From: an uncultured Ruminococcus sp.
GTDB lineage: Bacteria; Bacillota; Clostridia; Oscillospirales; Ruminococcaceae
Reading direction: 5' to 3'
Assembly: GCA_910584195.1 (NCBI GenBank)
Contig: CAJTYV010000024.1
Location: 1-46,410 of the forward strand
Length of the DNA: 46,410 bases
Part shown: piece after piece, positions 34,300 through 42,728 of the stretch
Position numbering within the stretch: position 1 is the first letter of the stretch
Layout: the number at the start of each line of letters is the position of its first letter
The notes under the pieces: model-generated
Seen by the model: the letters and a program-made list of their open reading frames with translations, nothing else
The model's database searches: none
What the model was told of the DNA's origin: nothing
Made by a program: the position numbers and the translations under genes

Positions 34300-34328
34300 A
34301 TTATATCACTATCATAAAGCTTTGTCAA
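34300..34328 (-). promoter_or_regulatory. Consensus promoter of the NAD operon
   Basis: Minus strand TTGACA (34323-34328), 17-bp spacer, TATAAT (34300-34305): a perfect consensus, expected to be strong and therefore kept in check by a repressor. Confidence 0.88.
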
Positions 34329-34560
34329 TAGCTTTTTCAAAAATATATTTTACTTTTTTATAAATATGTTTATTATTATAATATAACTTCCAAAAAAATT
34401 CACTTTAACTAAAAACAGCGTAAAATAGGACTTATCTAACACTTTCAAAAATGATATAAATTTACATGTATGTATTTAATACTATTGTAAATTGTTATGA
34501 TATATCATTTATAATCTTCATAAATCTACAATATTTCACATATTTTTTATCTTTTTACCC

Positions 34561-34589
34561 TTGAATTTAACTGAAATAAATTGTATAAT
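34561..34589 (+). promoter_or_regulatory. Promoter of the NYN gene
   Basis: TTGAAT (34561-34566), 17-bp spacer, TATAAT (34584-34589). It shows that the true start codon lies downstream (34639). The 34329-34560 stretch before it is very AT-rich, with no gene. Confidence 0.75.
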
Positions 34590-34638
34590 AATTATTATAG
34601 CTCTATTTACACTGATTAATTTATGGGGGAGTGATATT

Positions 34639-35967
34639 ATGAGAGCCGATACAAAGGAATTGGTTACAACAATTGCCTACATGATAGGAGTAAAGAAAAA
34701 TATTCTTGAAAACTGTTTTGACGAGGAATGTCACGAGCTTCTTGAAATGCTGTATGCTGATAAAGACGCATCAATAATAAGATATTTATGTAAGCTCAGA
34801 ACTACTCTTATGCAGAAATTTAAGAAAACAGACGATGAAATGCGTTATAATCTGAAGAATTTAACAAGGCTTGACTGGTACGATAAAGACAATATAAAGC
34901 AGCTTGAAAAATGGGGAATCTCAATAATTAAAACAAATTATCGTTCTGAACAATATATGCTTGATTTTAACAGGCTTATTTCAGAAAACATTGATAGCTG
35001 CGCAAGGCTTTTTCCGGATTGGGTAAACTGGGATTATATAAAAGATCTGTTCGTAGTTCCGTCATATTCAAAGCCGAACGTTCTGAAAAAGGAATTTGAA
35101 AAATACATGAAAACAATAGATTTTTATCCTTTTCAGCTTTATATTCATTGGATGCCCGAGGAATGCGGCAGCATATTATATACAGACGGCAAATTTCTGA
35201 GCGTTATATACAGGCAGCACGATGATGTATTTACTGATTATACAAAATATAAAGACGCGCACAGCGAAACAAAAAATAATATATACAGCTTTATTGAAAA
35301 CAGTTATAAAGTTGCAATTGCAGTTGACTGTGAAAATTCTGATGTGTATAAGCTTTACAGCGTACTGAAGAATCTTAATCAGGATGAGCTTGCAAAAATT
35401 GAAAAAATAGTTCTATACGACGATTACCATACAAACTGCGGTTGGGACTGGCTCGGTAAATTTACACACATTCCCGTAGAGCATGTTATGGTCGAACGAG
35501 TTACCGATCAAAAATCTTTGGTGGATATAAAAATGACCGCCGGAGTATGTAAAAATTATTATGAAAATAATATAACCTCTTTTATAATTGTATCGAGTGA
35601 TTCCGATTTTTGGGGACTTATTTCGTCTTTACCTATGGCGAATTTCCTTGTAATGTACGAATATTCAAAATGCGGACAGGCAATAATCAAGGCTCTTACC
35701 GAGCACGATATCTACTATTGCTCGATAGACGATTTCTGCTCAGGTAATATTGAAGAACTGAAAAAAGCCGTTCTTTTTGATGTGCTCGAAAAATATCTTC
35801 CCGACCTTCTGTATCTTAACGGAAAAGAGCTTGTAAAGCAGATATACACCGAAACGCGAATAAGCGCTACTGAAAAGGAAATGGAAATCTTCTATAATAA
35901 ATACATAAAAACGCTTCGTCTGAAGATTAATGCCGATGGCAGCTTTTCAATTGAAATAATGAAATAG
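34639..35967 (+). CDS. NYN-domain (PIN-like nuclease) protein
   Basis: 442 residues from the ATG at 34639, which follows GGGGGAGTG. The N-terminal half (about 1-215) is helical and unassigned. A NYN domain follows: VAIAVDCENSD near 225, VDIKMTAGVCKNYYEN near 297 and IIVSSDSDFWGL near 316 give the acidic metal site. NYN proteins are PIN-like ribonucleases acting in RNA processing or decay. It sits alone between the NAD operon and a Spo0A-like gene, with its own promoter; its RNA target is unknown. Confidence 0.75.
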   Translation: MRADTKELVTTIAYMIGVKKNILENCFDEECHELLEMLYADKDASIIRYLCKLRTTLMQKFKKTDDEMRYNLKNLTRLDWYDKDNIKQLEKWGISIIKTNYRSEQYMLDFNRLISENIDSCARLFPDWVNWDYIKDLFVVPSYSKPNVLKKEFEKYMKTIDFYPFQLYIHWMPEECGSILYTDGKFLSVIYRQHDDVFTDYTKYKDAHSETKNNIYSFIENSYKVAIAVDCENSDVYKLYSVLKNLNQDELAKIEKIVLYDDYHTNCGWDWLGKFTHIPVEHVMVERVTDQKSLVDIKMTAGVCKNYYENNITSFIIVSSDSDFWGLISSLPMANFLVMYEYSKCGQAIIKALTEHDIYYCSIDDFCSGNIEELKKAVLFDVLEKYLPDLLYLNGKELVKQIYTETRISATEKEMEIFYNKYIKTLRLKINADGSFSIEIMK

Positions 35968-36037
35968 TACAATCTTTTACCTTTATAGCTTTGAGACTAT
36001 TTTTTAAAAATAGCGTCACATAACGTTTTCGAGCCAA

Positions 36038-36137
36038 TTCGACACATTTTTCTTGACATTCCCTTTATCATGTAATATCATATATTATAGGGGCATTATT
36101 TGATTTGCTCTCTGATTATTACGGAAAGGGTGTCGAA
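36038..36137 (+). promoter_or_regulatory. Promoter flanked by two Spo0A boxes
   Basis: TTGACA (36053-36058), 17-bp spacer, TATCAT (36076-36081). An exact Spo0A box TGTCGAA lies at 36038-36044 on the minus strand, just upstream of -35. A second lies at 36131-36137 on the plus strand, just before the likely start codon. Confidence 0.6.
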
Positions 36138-36140
36138 GGC

Positions 36141-36842
36141 TTGAAGTATAAGCTTTTAGTTGGGAATAATATTGAAGGCTCAGGAAAGAAACTTGCCCAA
36201 TCCCTTTCACATTTTGGTTTTACTTCCGAGTATTGTACTAACAGCTTTAAAAAATTTGAAGAACTTCTCAGCAAATTTTCATATGACGGATTTATATTTT
36301 TTGCACTCCGCGTAACTGACAATACGCTGAACTTTATTAAGCAATGCAAGGATAACTACCCAAATATGAAAATATATCCTATAATAACGTCTGATTTGCA
36401 GAAAGTTAAAAAGCAATTGATCGACGCCGGTGCTGCTTCTTGCATAACAATGCCGTATACTAATTACAGTCTTTGCGGAGATATTATTGCAGATTTTTAT
36501 AACAGTGACGAAATGGTGATACTTCCTGAAATAGCCGACTTTCTTTGCAGCAAGCGTTTTCCGGATCATATGCTTGGATTCTACAGTTTGTGCTGTGCGG
36601 TGGAAACAGTAATAGAAACACCCGAATCACTTGAAAAAATAACTGCTGGATTATATCCGGTAATTGCAGAGAAAATGAATTCAACATATGAGAACGTCGA
36701 ACGTTCGCTGAGAGTTATGCTTATATCCGCATTCAGCAAAGGCGTAATTATTAATGGAAAACTGGTACACAGAAGAATTAAAAATAAAGATCTTATAAGA
36801 ATTTTAGCCGATGAATACATAGAAAAGTATGGTTTAAAATAA
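36141..36842 (+). CDS. Spo0A-like response regulator with degenerate receiver
   Basis: 233 residues from the TTG at 36141, behind GGAAAGGGTG; an earlier TTG at 36105 would leave almost no leader. The C-terminal domain (about 131-230) matches Spo0A_C: LYPVIAEKMNSTYENVERSLRVMLISAFSKG aligns with the recognition helix region of Spo0A. The N-terminal receiver-like domain (about 1-118) lacks the acidic pair (LLVGNN), has Phe where the phosphorylated Asp should be (GFIFFALRV) and Met instead of the conserved Lys (ITMPYT). It should be unable to accept phosphate, so it may act constitutively, by dimer control, or as a competitor of true Spo0A. Confidence 0.8.
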   Translation: MKYKLLVGNNIEGSGKKLAQSLSHFGFTSEYCTNSFKKFEELLSKFSYDGFIFFALRVTDNTLNFIKQCKDNYPNMKIYPIITSDLQKVKKQLIDAGAASCITMPYTNYSLCGDIIADFYNSDEMVILPEIADFLCSKRFPDHMLGFYSLCCAVETVIETPESLEKITAGLYPVIAEKMNSTYENVERSLRVMLISAFSKGVIINGKLVHRRIKNKDLIRILADEYIEKYGLK

Positions 36843-36887
36843 AAATACCGTGACAGGCATTATAGTTTTTGCTTGTCACGGTATTTT
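36842..36887. terminator. Bidirectional terminator between convergent genes
   Basis: AAAATACCGTGACA pairs with TGTCACGGTATTTT; A- and T-rich flanks serve both strands. Confidence 0.88.
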
Positions 36888-36894
36888 ATAGGTG

Positions 36895-38379
36895 TTACAG
36901 AAAAATTTGTTTCGTTGCAATTTGTTCGCAAAACTGTTTGTCATGCTCCACAAACAGCAAAGTTACTCCTGAAACCTTTAGCAGTTCCTCAATTTGTAAT
37001 CTCGACAAAATATCAATATAGTTCAGCGGCTCATCCCATATATAAAGGTGCGCCTGTTCAGACAGACTTCGGGCGATCATAACTTTTTTCTTCTGCCCCT
37101 GGCTGTAGCTTTCAATAGGGCGTGAAAAAAGCTCTCTCGAAAAATCGAGCTTCCGCAGAATCGCTTTGAACAGGGATTCGTTTATCTGGTATTTTTCAAT
37201 GTAATTTTCAAGTGTACCGTACAGGTTTTCCGCAGCTTGAGCAACATAAGAAATTTTTAAACGGCTCGCTATAGTAATCGAGCCTTGATATTCTTTGTTT
37301 TCACCTGAAATCAATTTAATTATACTGCTTTTTCCGCTTCCGTTCCGACCGCATATTGCAATACGGTCACCCTGACAAACCTTGAAACTTACGTCCTCGA
37401 AAATCGTCATGCTATTATATCCAAAGGAAACGCTGCGAAAATCTATCAACTGTGAACTATGATATTTTAAGGGAGAAATTTTCAGCGACGATACTTCCTC
37501 CACGTTATTCAGAAGCTTATTTTTTTCCTGAATGTTTTTTTCGATACGGTTCTCCATAGATTTGGCACGATTCATTAGCTTAGCGGATTTTTTTGCTATG
37601 GAAACTCTCCTGCTGACAGACTTTTCAGTTTTTGCGGGATCGAAGCCTATTTTTGTGGAAGCTATTTTGTCAGAATGTGCCGCAGCTTTTTTTGCAGACT
37701 GTTCCAGCTGACGAATTTCCTTTTTAAGACGTTCGTCCTGTGTTTGTTCAAACTGTTCCTGACGCTTGCGATTTTCATTCCATGTGCTGAAATTTCCTTT
37801 CTGAACTTCTATATTCATTTTGTTGATTACTAAAATGTGGTCAATACAGGCATCGAGAAAAGCTCTGTCATGGGAAACAAGTATAAATCCCGATTTTCTT
37901 TTAAGATAAGCTGCAAGAATCTCCCTTGCATTAATATCAAGGTGATTTGTAGGCTCGTCAATAAGCAAAAAGCTGTTTTCCCGAAGAAACATACCAGCGA
38001 TCAGAATTTTGGTCTGTTCTCCGCCGGACAAGGTTGAAAACTGTCGGTACAGCAGACTTCCGTCTTTTTCCAGCATATTCAGTTCCTTATGGATCTGCCA
38101 TTCTTCGGCTTGCGGAGCTATTTCTCGAATAACATCGATCGTAAAACAAGAAGTATCGGTGAAGTATGGAAAATACTCAAAATCTACCGAAGAAATTATT
38201 TTTCCGGTGTATTCAAGCTCACCCATAAGCAATTTCAACAAGGTAGTTTTTCCTCTTCCATTACGTCCGGTTAACCCCAGCCTCCATGATGTGTCAAATT
38301 GCAGATTTATATTTTCAAAAACCTTTTCAAAACTTCCCTCGTATTCAAATGAAAGATCGCGAATATTAATAAGTGACAT
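36895..38379 (-). CDS. ABC-F ribosomal protection protein (Lsa-type)
   Basis: 494 residues from the ATG at 38379 (GGAGGAATTACA before it). Two ATP-binding cassettes without membrane segments: Walker A GRNGRGKT and GRNGSGKS, signatures LSGGEQ and YSQGQKKK, Walker B LLIDEPTNHLD and YIWDEPLNYID. Between them lies a long charged linker (about 190-290) that reaches into the ribosome. The C-terminal pattern WDEPLNYIDILSRLQIEELL is typical of Lsa-type proteins, which remove lincosamides, pleuromutilins and streptogramin A from ribosomes. A leader with a short peptide and attenuator precedes it, as for drug-induced ABC-F genes. Confidence 0.88.
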   Translation of the reverse strand: MSLINIRDLSFEYEGSFEKVFENINLQFDTSWRLGLTGRNGRGKTTLLKLLMGELEYTGKIISSVDFEYFPYFTDTSCFTIDVIREIAPQAEEWQIHKELNMLEKDGSLLYRQFSTLSGGEQTKILIAGMFLRENSFLLIDEPTNHLDINAREILAAYLKRKSGFILVSHDRAFLDACIDHILVINKMNIEVQKGNFSTWNENRKRQEQFEQTQDERLKKEIRQLEQSAKKAAAHSDKIASTKIGFDPAKTEKSVSRRVSIAKKSAKLMNRAKSMENRIEKNIQEKNKLLNNVEEVSSLKISPLKYHSSQLIDFRSVSFGYNSMTIFEDVSFKVCQGDRIAICGRNGSGKSSIIKLISGENKEYQGSITIASRLKISYVAQAAENLYGTLENYIEKYQINESLFKAILRKLDFSRELFSRPIESYSQGQKKKVMIARSLSEQAHLYIWDEPLNYIDILSRLQIEELLKVSGVTLLFVEHDKQFCEQIATKQIFL

Positions 38380-38400
38380 TTGTAATTCCTCCGTATTCAA

Positions 38401-38440
38401 TAAAAATAAAAGACCGCAGAAAAATATCCGCAGTCTTTTG
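38401..38440 (-). terminator. Attenuator before the ABC-F gene
   Basis: On the minus strand AAAAGACTGCGG pairs with CTGCGGTCTTTT (two G-U pairs), then TTTTATTTTTA, about 20 bp before the ABC-F ribosome binding site. Upstream stems (CGTTCAC/GTGAACG near 38478-38496) could form alternative structures. Confidence 0.75.
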
Positions 38441-38595
38441 AACACAAAAAGAACGTCCATAATAAACAGAACGCACCGTTCACAAAAGTGAACGAAATAT
38501 TCAAGAAAGAGCGAACATTTCCTGCCCGCATATCAAAATACTGCAAACAGCACAAGGCAAACCATGTGCTAAAATCGTATTTAATATGCAAAAAA

Positions 38596-38616
38596 TCAGC
38601 AAGAAACTGTACGCAT
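38596..38616 (-). CDS. Leader peptide MRTVSC
   Basis: A six-codon frame (M-R-T-V-S-C-stop) with a good GAGGTGG site, starting 34 bp after the -10 box. Ribosome stalling here by a drug would alter folding of the leader and release the attenuator. It is too short to be judged by similarity. Confidence 0.55.
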   Translation of the reverse strand: MRTVSC

Positions 38617-38649
38617 CTTTCCACCTCAATTCATTTTAATTGCACATTT

Positions 38650-38678
38650 ATTATAACATAAAAACAAAATTCTTTCAA
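38650..38678 (-). promoter_or_regulatory. Promoter of the ABC-F leader
   Basis: Minus strand TTGAAA (38673-38678), 17-bp spacer, TATAAT (38650-38655). Confidence 0.75.
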
Positions 38679-38724
38679 GTATTTTTTAAGTGTAAAAGAT
38701 TATAGTTTTTTCTTATTGGGAATA

Positions 38725-38753
38725 TTGACCGATGTCAAAAAATATGCTATAAT
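38725..38753 (+). promoter_or_regulatory. Promoter of glutamine synthetase III
   Basis: TTGACC (38725-38730), 17-bp spacer, TATAAT (38748-38753). The 75-nt leader can pair GGTC (38779) with GACC (38798), next to a GC-rich stretch; no known riboswitch is recognised. Confidence 0.75.
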
Positions 38754-38830
38754 ATAATTTAGTATCGGAAGCGGCAGGTCAATGAAGAAATATATCGACC
38801 GGCTTTCGGTTTCTGTTAGGAGGAAAGTAT

Positions 38831-40921
38831 ATGGTAAATATTCCCGAGATATTCGGCTGCAATGTTTTTAATGAAACTGTTATGAAAGAGAAGCTGCCGA
38901 AAAATATCTACAAAAATCTCAAACGTACAATAGAAAAGGGTGCGGCTCTTGATATGGAAACCGCAGATGTGGTAGCAAACGCCATAAAAGACTGGGCTTT
39001 GAGCCTTGGGGCAACTCATTATACTCATTGGTTTCAGCCTATGACAGGCTCTACCGCAGAAAAACATGATTCTTTTATAAGTGTCGGAGCAAACGGCACG
39101 GCGCTTATGGAATTCTCGGGAAAGGCTCTTATTAAAGGCGAACCTGATGCTTCCTCTTTTCCCTCAGGCGGATTAAGAAGAACAAGTTCAGCAAGAGGGT
39201 ATACCGCATGGGATCCAACATCATACTGTTTTGTTAAAGAAGGAAGCCTTTATATACCGACTGTTTTTGTATCGTATACGGGGGAAACCCTTGATAAAAA
39301 AACGCCGCTGCTTCGTTCAATGGACGCACTCAGCAAGTCAGCCGTACGTTTTCTTAAATTATTTGGCAACGAAAACGTTACAAGAGTAACATCTACGGTA
39401 GGAGCAGAGCAGGAATATTTTCTTATTGACAAGGATAAATTCGATCAGCGTGAAGACCTTGTTCTTACCGGACGTACTCTTTTCGGTGCGAAGCCGCCGA
39501 AGGGACAGGAGCTTGACGACCAGTATTTCGCTAATCTCAAGCCAAGGATAGCTGCTTATATGGCTGACCTTGACGAAGAACTATGGAAGCTGGGGATATA
39601 TTCAAAGACCAAACACAACGAAGTCGCTCCGGCGCAACACGAAATGGCGCCGATATTTACCACTTCTAATCTCGGTACAGATCAAAACGAGCTTGCTATG
39701 GAGGTCATGGAAAAGGTCGCATTAAAGCACGGACTTGTTTGTCTGCTTCATGAAAAACCGTTTGAGGGAGTAAACGGTTCGGGTAAGCATAACAACTGGT
39801 CGATGTCCACTAATGACGGGCAAAATCTTCTCGACCCGGGAGATACTCCTATGGAGAACCTCCAGTTTCTGACTATCCTATGCGCCCTTATCAAGGGCGT
39901 TGACGAATATGCTGACCTCATGAGACTTTCTGCCGCATCGGCAGGAAACGATCATCGTCTCGGAGCGGACGAAGCTCCTCCGGCAATAATTTCAATGTTT
40001 CTCGGCGAAGAACTTGATGCTGTTCTTAAAGCGATAGAAGAAGACGGCGTTTATAAAACTCAGGCTCAGGCGTTTGAGATAGGTGTAAACGCTTTGCCGT
40101 CATTTCCGAAGGATTCAACCGACAGAAACAGAACATCACCGTTTGCGTTTACGGGAAATCGCTTTGAATTTCGCATGGTCGGATCATCTGACAATATCGG
40201 CTGTCCAAATGCTCTGCTAAACACTATCGTATCAGAGGAGCTTTGCTGGTTTGCCGACCGTCTCGAACCTTTAAAAAACAGCGATTGTTTTGAAGATGAG
40301 GTCAAGAAGCTTCTCAAAGAAGTTCTGAAAGAACACCGACGTATAATCTTTAACGGTGATGGATACTCTAACGAATGGGTTCTTGAAGCGGAACGCAGAG
40401 GTTTGCCGAATTATCCGTCAGTGGTTGACTGCATGCCGCATTATACTGATGAAAAAAATCTTCGTATTCTGCGTAAATTCGGCATTTTTAACAGGGATGA
40501 ACTGACTGCAAGAGTTGAGATACACCTTGAAAAATACTCCAAAACACGCCGAATTGAGGCGCGTACCATGATAGAAATGGCGAGAAAGCAGCTCCTTCCC
40601 GCAGCTATGGATTATCTTGACAAGCTTTGCCGTTCTGTTGCTGCAAAAAAAGAAATTGGTCTTACTGCCAATACTGATACAAAAATTGCTCGCAAGCTCA
40701 ATGAACTGATCGATAATTTTTATGATTCTATAAATCGGCTGGAGAAAATCGTCGCTGATGCATGTGCTATCGAAAATGTTCAGAAACAGGCTGAATTTTT
40801 TCATGACTATGTTCTTGCTGAAATGAATCTTATGCGAGGATTTGCAGATGAGATCGAGATAAACATGCCGCAGGATCTTTATCCGATTCCTACTTATTCG
40901 GAAATTATTTATAATGTTTGA
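38831..40921 (+). CDS. glnN: Type III glutamine synthetase
   Basis: 696 residues, the usual length of GSIII. Motifs: THYTHWFQPMTGSTAEKHDSF near the N-terminus, GGLRRTSSARGYTAWDPTS, VGAEQEYFLID, NEVAPAQHEMAP, NGSGKHNNWSM and NRTSPFAFTGNRFEFRMVGSS. It makes glutamine from glutamate, ammonia and ATP in the cytoplasm. The ATG follows TAGGAGG. No PII or ammonium transporter gene is next to it. Confidence 0.96.
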   Translation: MVNIPEIFGCNVFNETVMKEKLPKNIYKNLKRTIEKGAALDMETADVVANAIKDWALSLGATHYTHWFQPMTGSTAEKHDSFISVGANGTALMEFSGKALIKGEPDASSFPSGGLRRTSSARGYTAWDPTSYCFVKEGSLYIPTVFVSYTGETLDKKTPLLRSMDALSKSAVRFLKLFGNENVTRVTSTVGAEQEYFLIDKDKFDQREDLVLTGRTLFGAKPPKGQELDDQYFANLKPRIAAYMADLDEELWKLGIYSKTKHNEVAPAQHEMAPIFTTSNLGTDQNELAMEVMEKVALKHGLVCLLHEKPFEGVNGSGKHNNWSMSTNDGQNLLDPGDTPMENLQFLTILCALIKGVDEYADLMRLSAASAGNDHRLGADEAPPAIISMFLGEELDAVLKAIEEDGVYKTQAQAFEIGVNALPSFPKDSTDRNRTSPFAFTGNRFEFRMVGSSDNIGCPNALLNTIVSEELCWFADRLEPLKNSDCFEDEVKKLLKEVLKEHRRIIFNGDGYSNEWVLEAERRGLPNYPSVVDCMPHYTDEKNLRILRKFGIFNRDELTARVEIHLEKYSKTRRIEARTMIEMARKQLLPAAMDYLDKLCRSVAAKKEIGLTANTDTKIARKLNELIDNFYDSINRLEKIVADACAIENVQKQAEFFHDYVLAEMNLMRGFADEIEINMPQDLYPIPTYSEIIYNV

Positions 40922-40980
40922 ATCGAATCCCCAAAATTAAGGTGGTATCCTTAAAAATCTTATGTAAGCCAAAGGGCGTA

Positions 40981-41017
40981 TAGACAACAATGCATAAACT
41001 CTGTGCATTGTTGTCTA
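40981..41017. repeat. Perfect 14-bp hairpin after glnN
   Basis: TAGACAACAATGCA is exactly inverted around a 9-nt loop. There is no T-run on either side, so it may be an mRNA 3' stabiliser or a relic of a small mobile element. Confidence 0.6.
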
Positions 41018-41468
41018 TGATGAAACGCTCCCCTTTTGTTAGACAATATGGTATAAAGTGACCCTATTTGGCATTAGTGGTCATTAAGAGATATTAAAGG
41101 GCATTAAGAACCTGATTTTACGGTGTTTTTCGTGGTAGAAATCAGCTAAACTGGCTATTTTGGAAAATAATAAAAATTGCAATTTCAAAGATTCTTGGTA
41201 AAGACTTAGTAAATAACCGCAAAAACAATCCTGAAGACGATAGAAAGCCTGTTGACAAACTGAATAATGGACAAATAGCAGACGATGTTTCATAGAAGTG
41301 AAGCGCTGTCCGCTATTTTTCTGTCCTATTTTATTATAGACGCTCCAATATGCTTAAAACTACGATTTTATATTAAAAAACAAGCACTCCCACTTGTTTT
41401 GAGAGTACCTGAATTGCATTAAAAATTCCAATTTTAACTTGACAGATTGATTTTTTAAATATTATCGT
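41018..41468. other. Intergenic stretch with a possible gene remnant
   Basis: No gene with a start codon is seen. A stop-bounded plus-strand frame (about 41116-41295) reads ISKILGKDLVNN and ends PVDKLNNGQIADDVS; it has no ATG or ribosome binding site, so it may be a remnant. Confidence 0.3.
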
Positions 41469-41792
41469 TTAACTGAACGACGGAGGGATAACAATAGTAT
41501 TCGGAAACGGACTGTCAACAGGAGAAGGTTGCGATATACTGAAATACATTTTTGCTGTTTTCGTCGTACCAAAATCACGATTTGAACCTGTATTCTGTAC
41601 TTTGTTAAATGCTTCTCTGAACATGGCGTTGTGTGCCTCCTCACGATTCAGCAGAAAATCAATAGTTTCCCTTACTTTTTTATCCTCGATCTGTCTGTAA
41701 AGGTATTCATATACTACCTTTGCTCTCTGTTCCGACGCAATATTGGACAGAAGATCAGCACACAAGTCGCCTGTTACGGTAACATAATTCAT
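41469..41792 (-). CDS. Truncated manganese catalase/CotJC-like protein
   Basis: 107 residues, matching only the C-terminal half of ferritin-like manganese catalases/CotJC: LLSNIASEQRAKVVYEYLYRQIEDKKVRETIDFLLNREEAHNAMFREAF carries the later Glu and His metal ligands. The first two helices with the other ligands are absent, although a strong AGGAGGTG site and ATG precede the frame. It may be a truncated gene that acquired a new start, or a small bundle that dimerises to complete the site. Confidence 0.7.
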   Translation of the reverse strand: MNYVTVTGDLCADLLSNIASEQRAKVVYEYLYRQIEDKKVRETIDFLLNREEAHNAMFREAFNKVQNTGSNRDFGTTKTAKMYFSISQPSPVDSPFPNTIVIPPSFS

Positions 41793-42057
41793 TGCTTGTT
41801 AACACCTCCTGATATATAGTATGCAGTATCAAGAAAAACAGAGCAACGCTGCTTTACAATACTTAATAAAGTTTTTATAAATATTTATCAAACTCATCCA
41901 ACACCTTACTCCTTTTCCTCACAGTCAATGCTATAGCCATTCAGAATGTTGATTTTCCAAGAACGAAATGCTTTGATATATTTCATGGACTTTATACGGT
42001 CTTATTTAAGATATAGTGTCAAAAAATTTTCTTTAAACAAGAAACACAGGGAAACGA

Positions 42058-42107
42058 AAACTCTGCTAAGCTGACAGCATAAAATTACTGTCAATTCAGC
42101 AGAGTTT
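42058..42107 (-). terminator. Terminator of the small exporter gene
   Basis: AAACTCTGCT/AGCAGAGTTT outer stem with CTGACAG/CTGTCA inner pairing. Confidence 0.78.
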
Positions 42108-42111
42108 ATTT

Positions 42112-42630
42112 TTACGAGAACATTTTTGTAAAAACCTCTGGGAATCCATAGCAGAGAGTACACATAATAGCCGAAGCGAGACAAAGTCCTAAAAATATAG
42201 CCGGAACTGCTTTTTTTAGCGGAATTTTTCTGAGAGCCGCAATAAGCGAGCCTGTCCATGCGCCTGTTCCGGGAAGCGGAATTCCAACGAAAAACAGTAA
42301 AAAGAAGAATTCGCCCTTTTCCATAGCCGAGCTTTTGTTGAGCGCTTTATTTTCCAAAAAGATCACCAGTTTGGTAAGCAAAGGTATCTTATGCTTTTTA
42401 ACAAATGTAAAAAATTTATCAATAAACAGCAGTATAAAGGGAATAGGCAGAATATTTCCGATCATGCAAACCCAAATAGCCTTAAAAAGCTCCATATCTA
42501 AAAGACGTGCGGCGATTATACCGCCTCTCAGCTCGATAATTGGGAGGATAGATACGAGGAATGGGATAAGCCATTCAGGAATTCCGTGATCTGCAAGCCA
42601 GCTTGTCATTGTCTCTGTTATACCGCTCAT
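42112..42630 (-). CDS. Small multidrug export-like membrane protein
   Basis: 172 residues from the ATG at 42630 behind AAAGGAC. It is highly hydrophobic with about four membrane segments. PFLVSILPIIELRGGIIAARLL and VGIPLPGTGAWTGSLIAAL match the Sm_multidrug_ex (COG2426) family, related to DedA. Transport function is assigned by family name only. Confidence 0.82.
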   Translation of the reverse strand: MSGITETMTSWLADHGIPEWLIPFLVSILPIIELRGGIIAARLLDMELFKAIWVCMIGNILPIPFILLFIDKFFTFVKKHKIPLLTKLVIFLENKALNKSSAMEKGEFFFLLFFVGIPLPGTGAWTGSLIAALRKIPLKKAVPAIFLGLCLASAIMCTLCYGFPEVFTKMFS

Positions 42631-42728
42631 TTTAAAAGTCCTTTCGCAAATGAATTTCAATAAATATTATCGCATATTTTGAGCAATTAGTCAAGGTATT
42701 TTTTTAAGTTTGCATTTTATGACAAATT

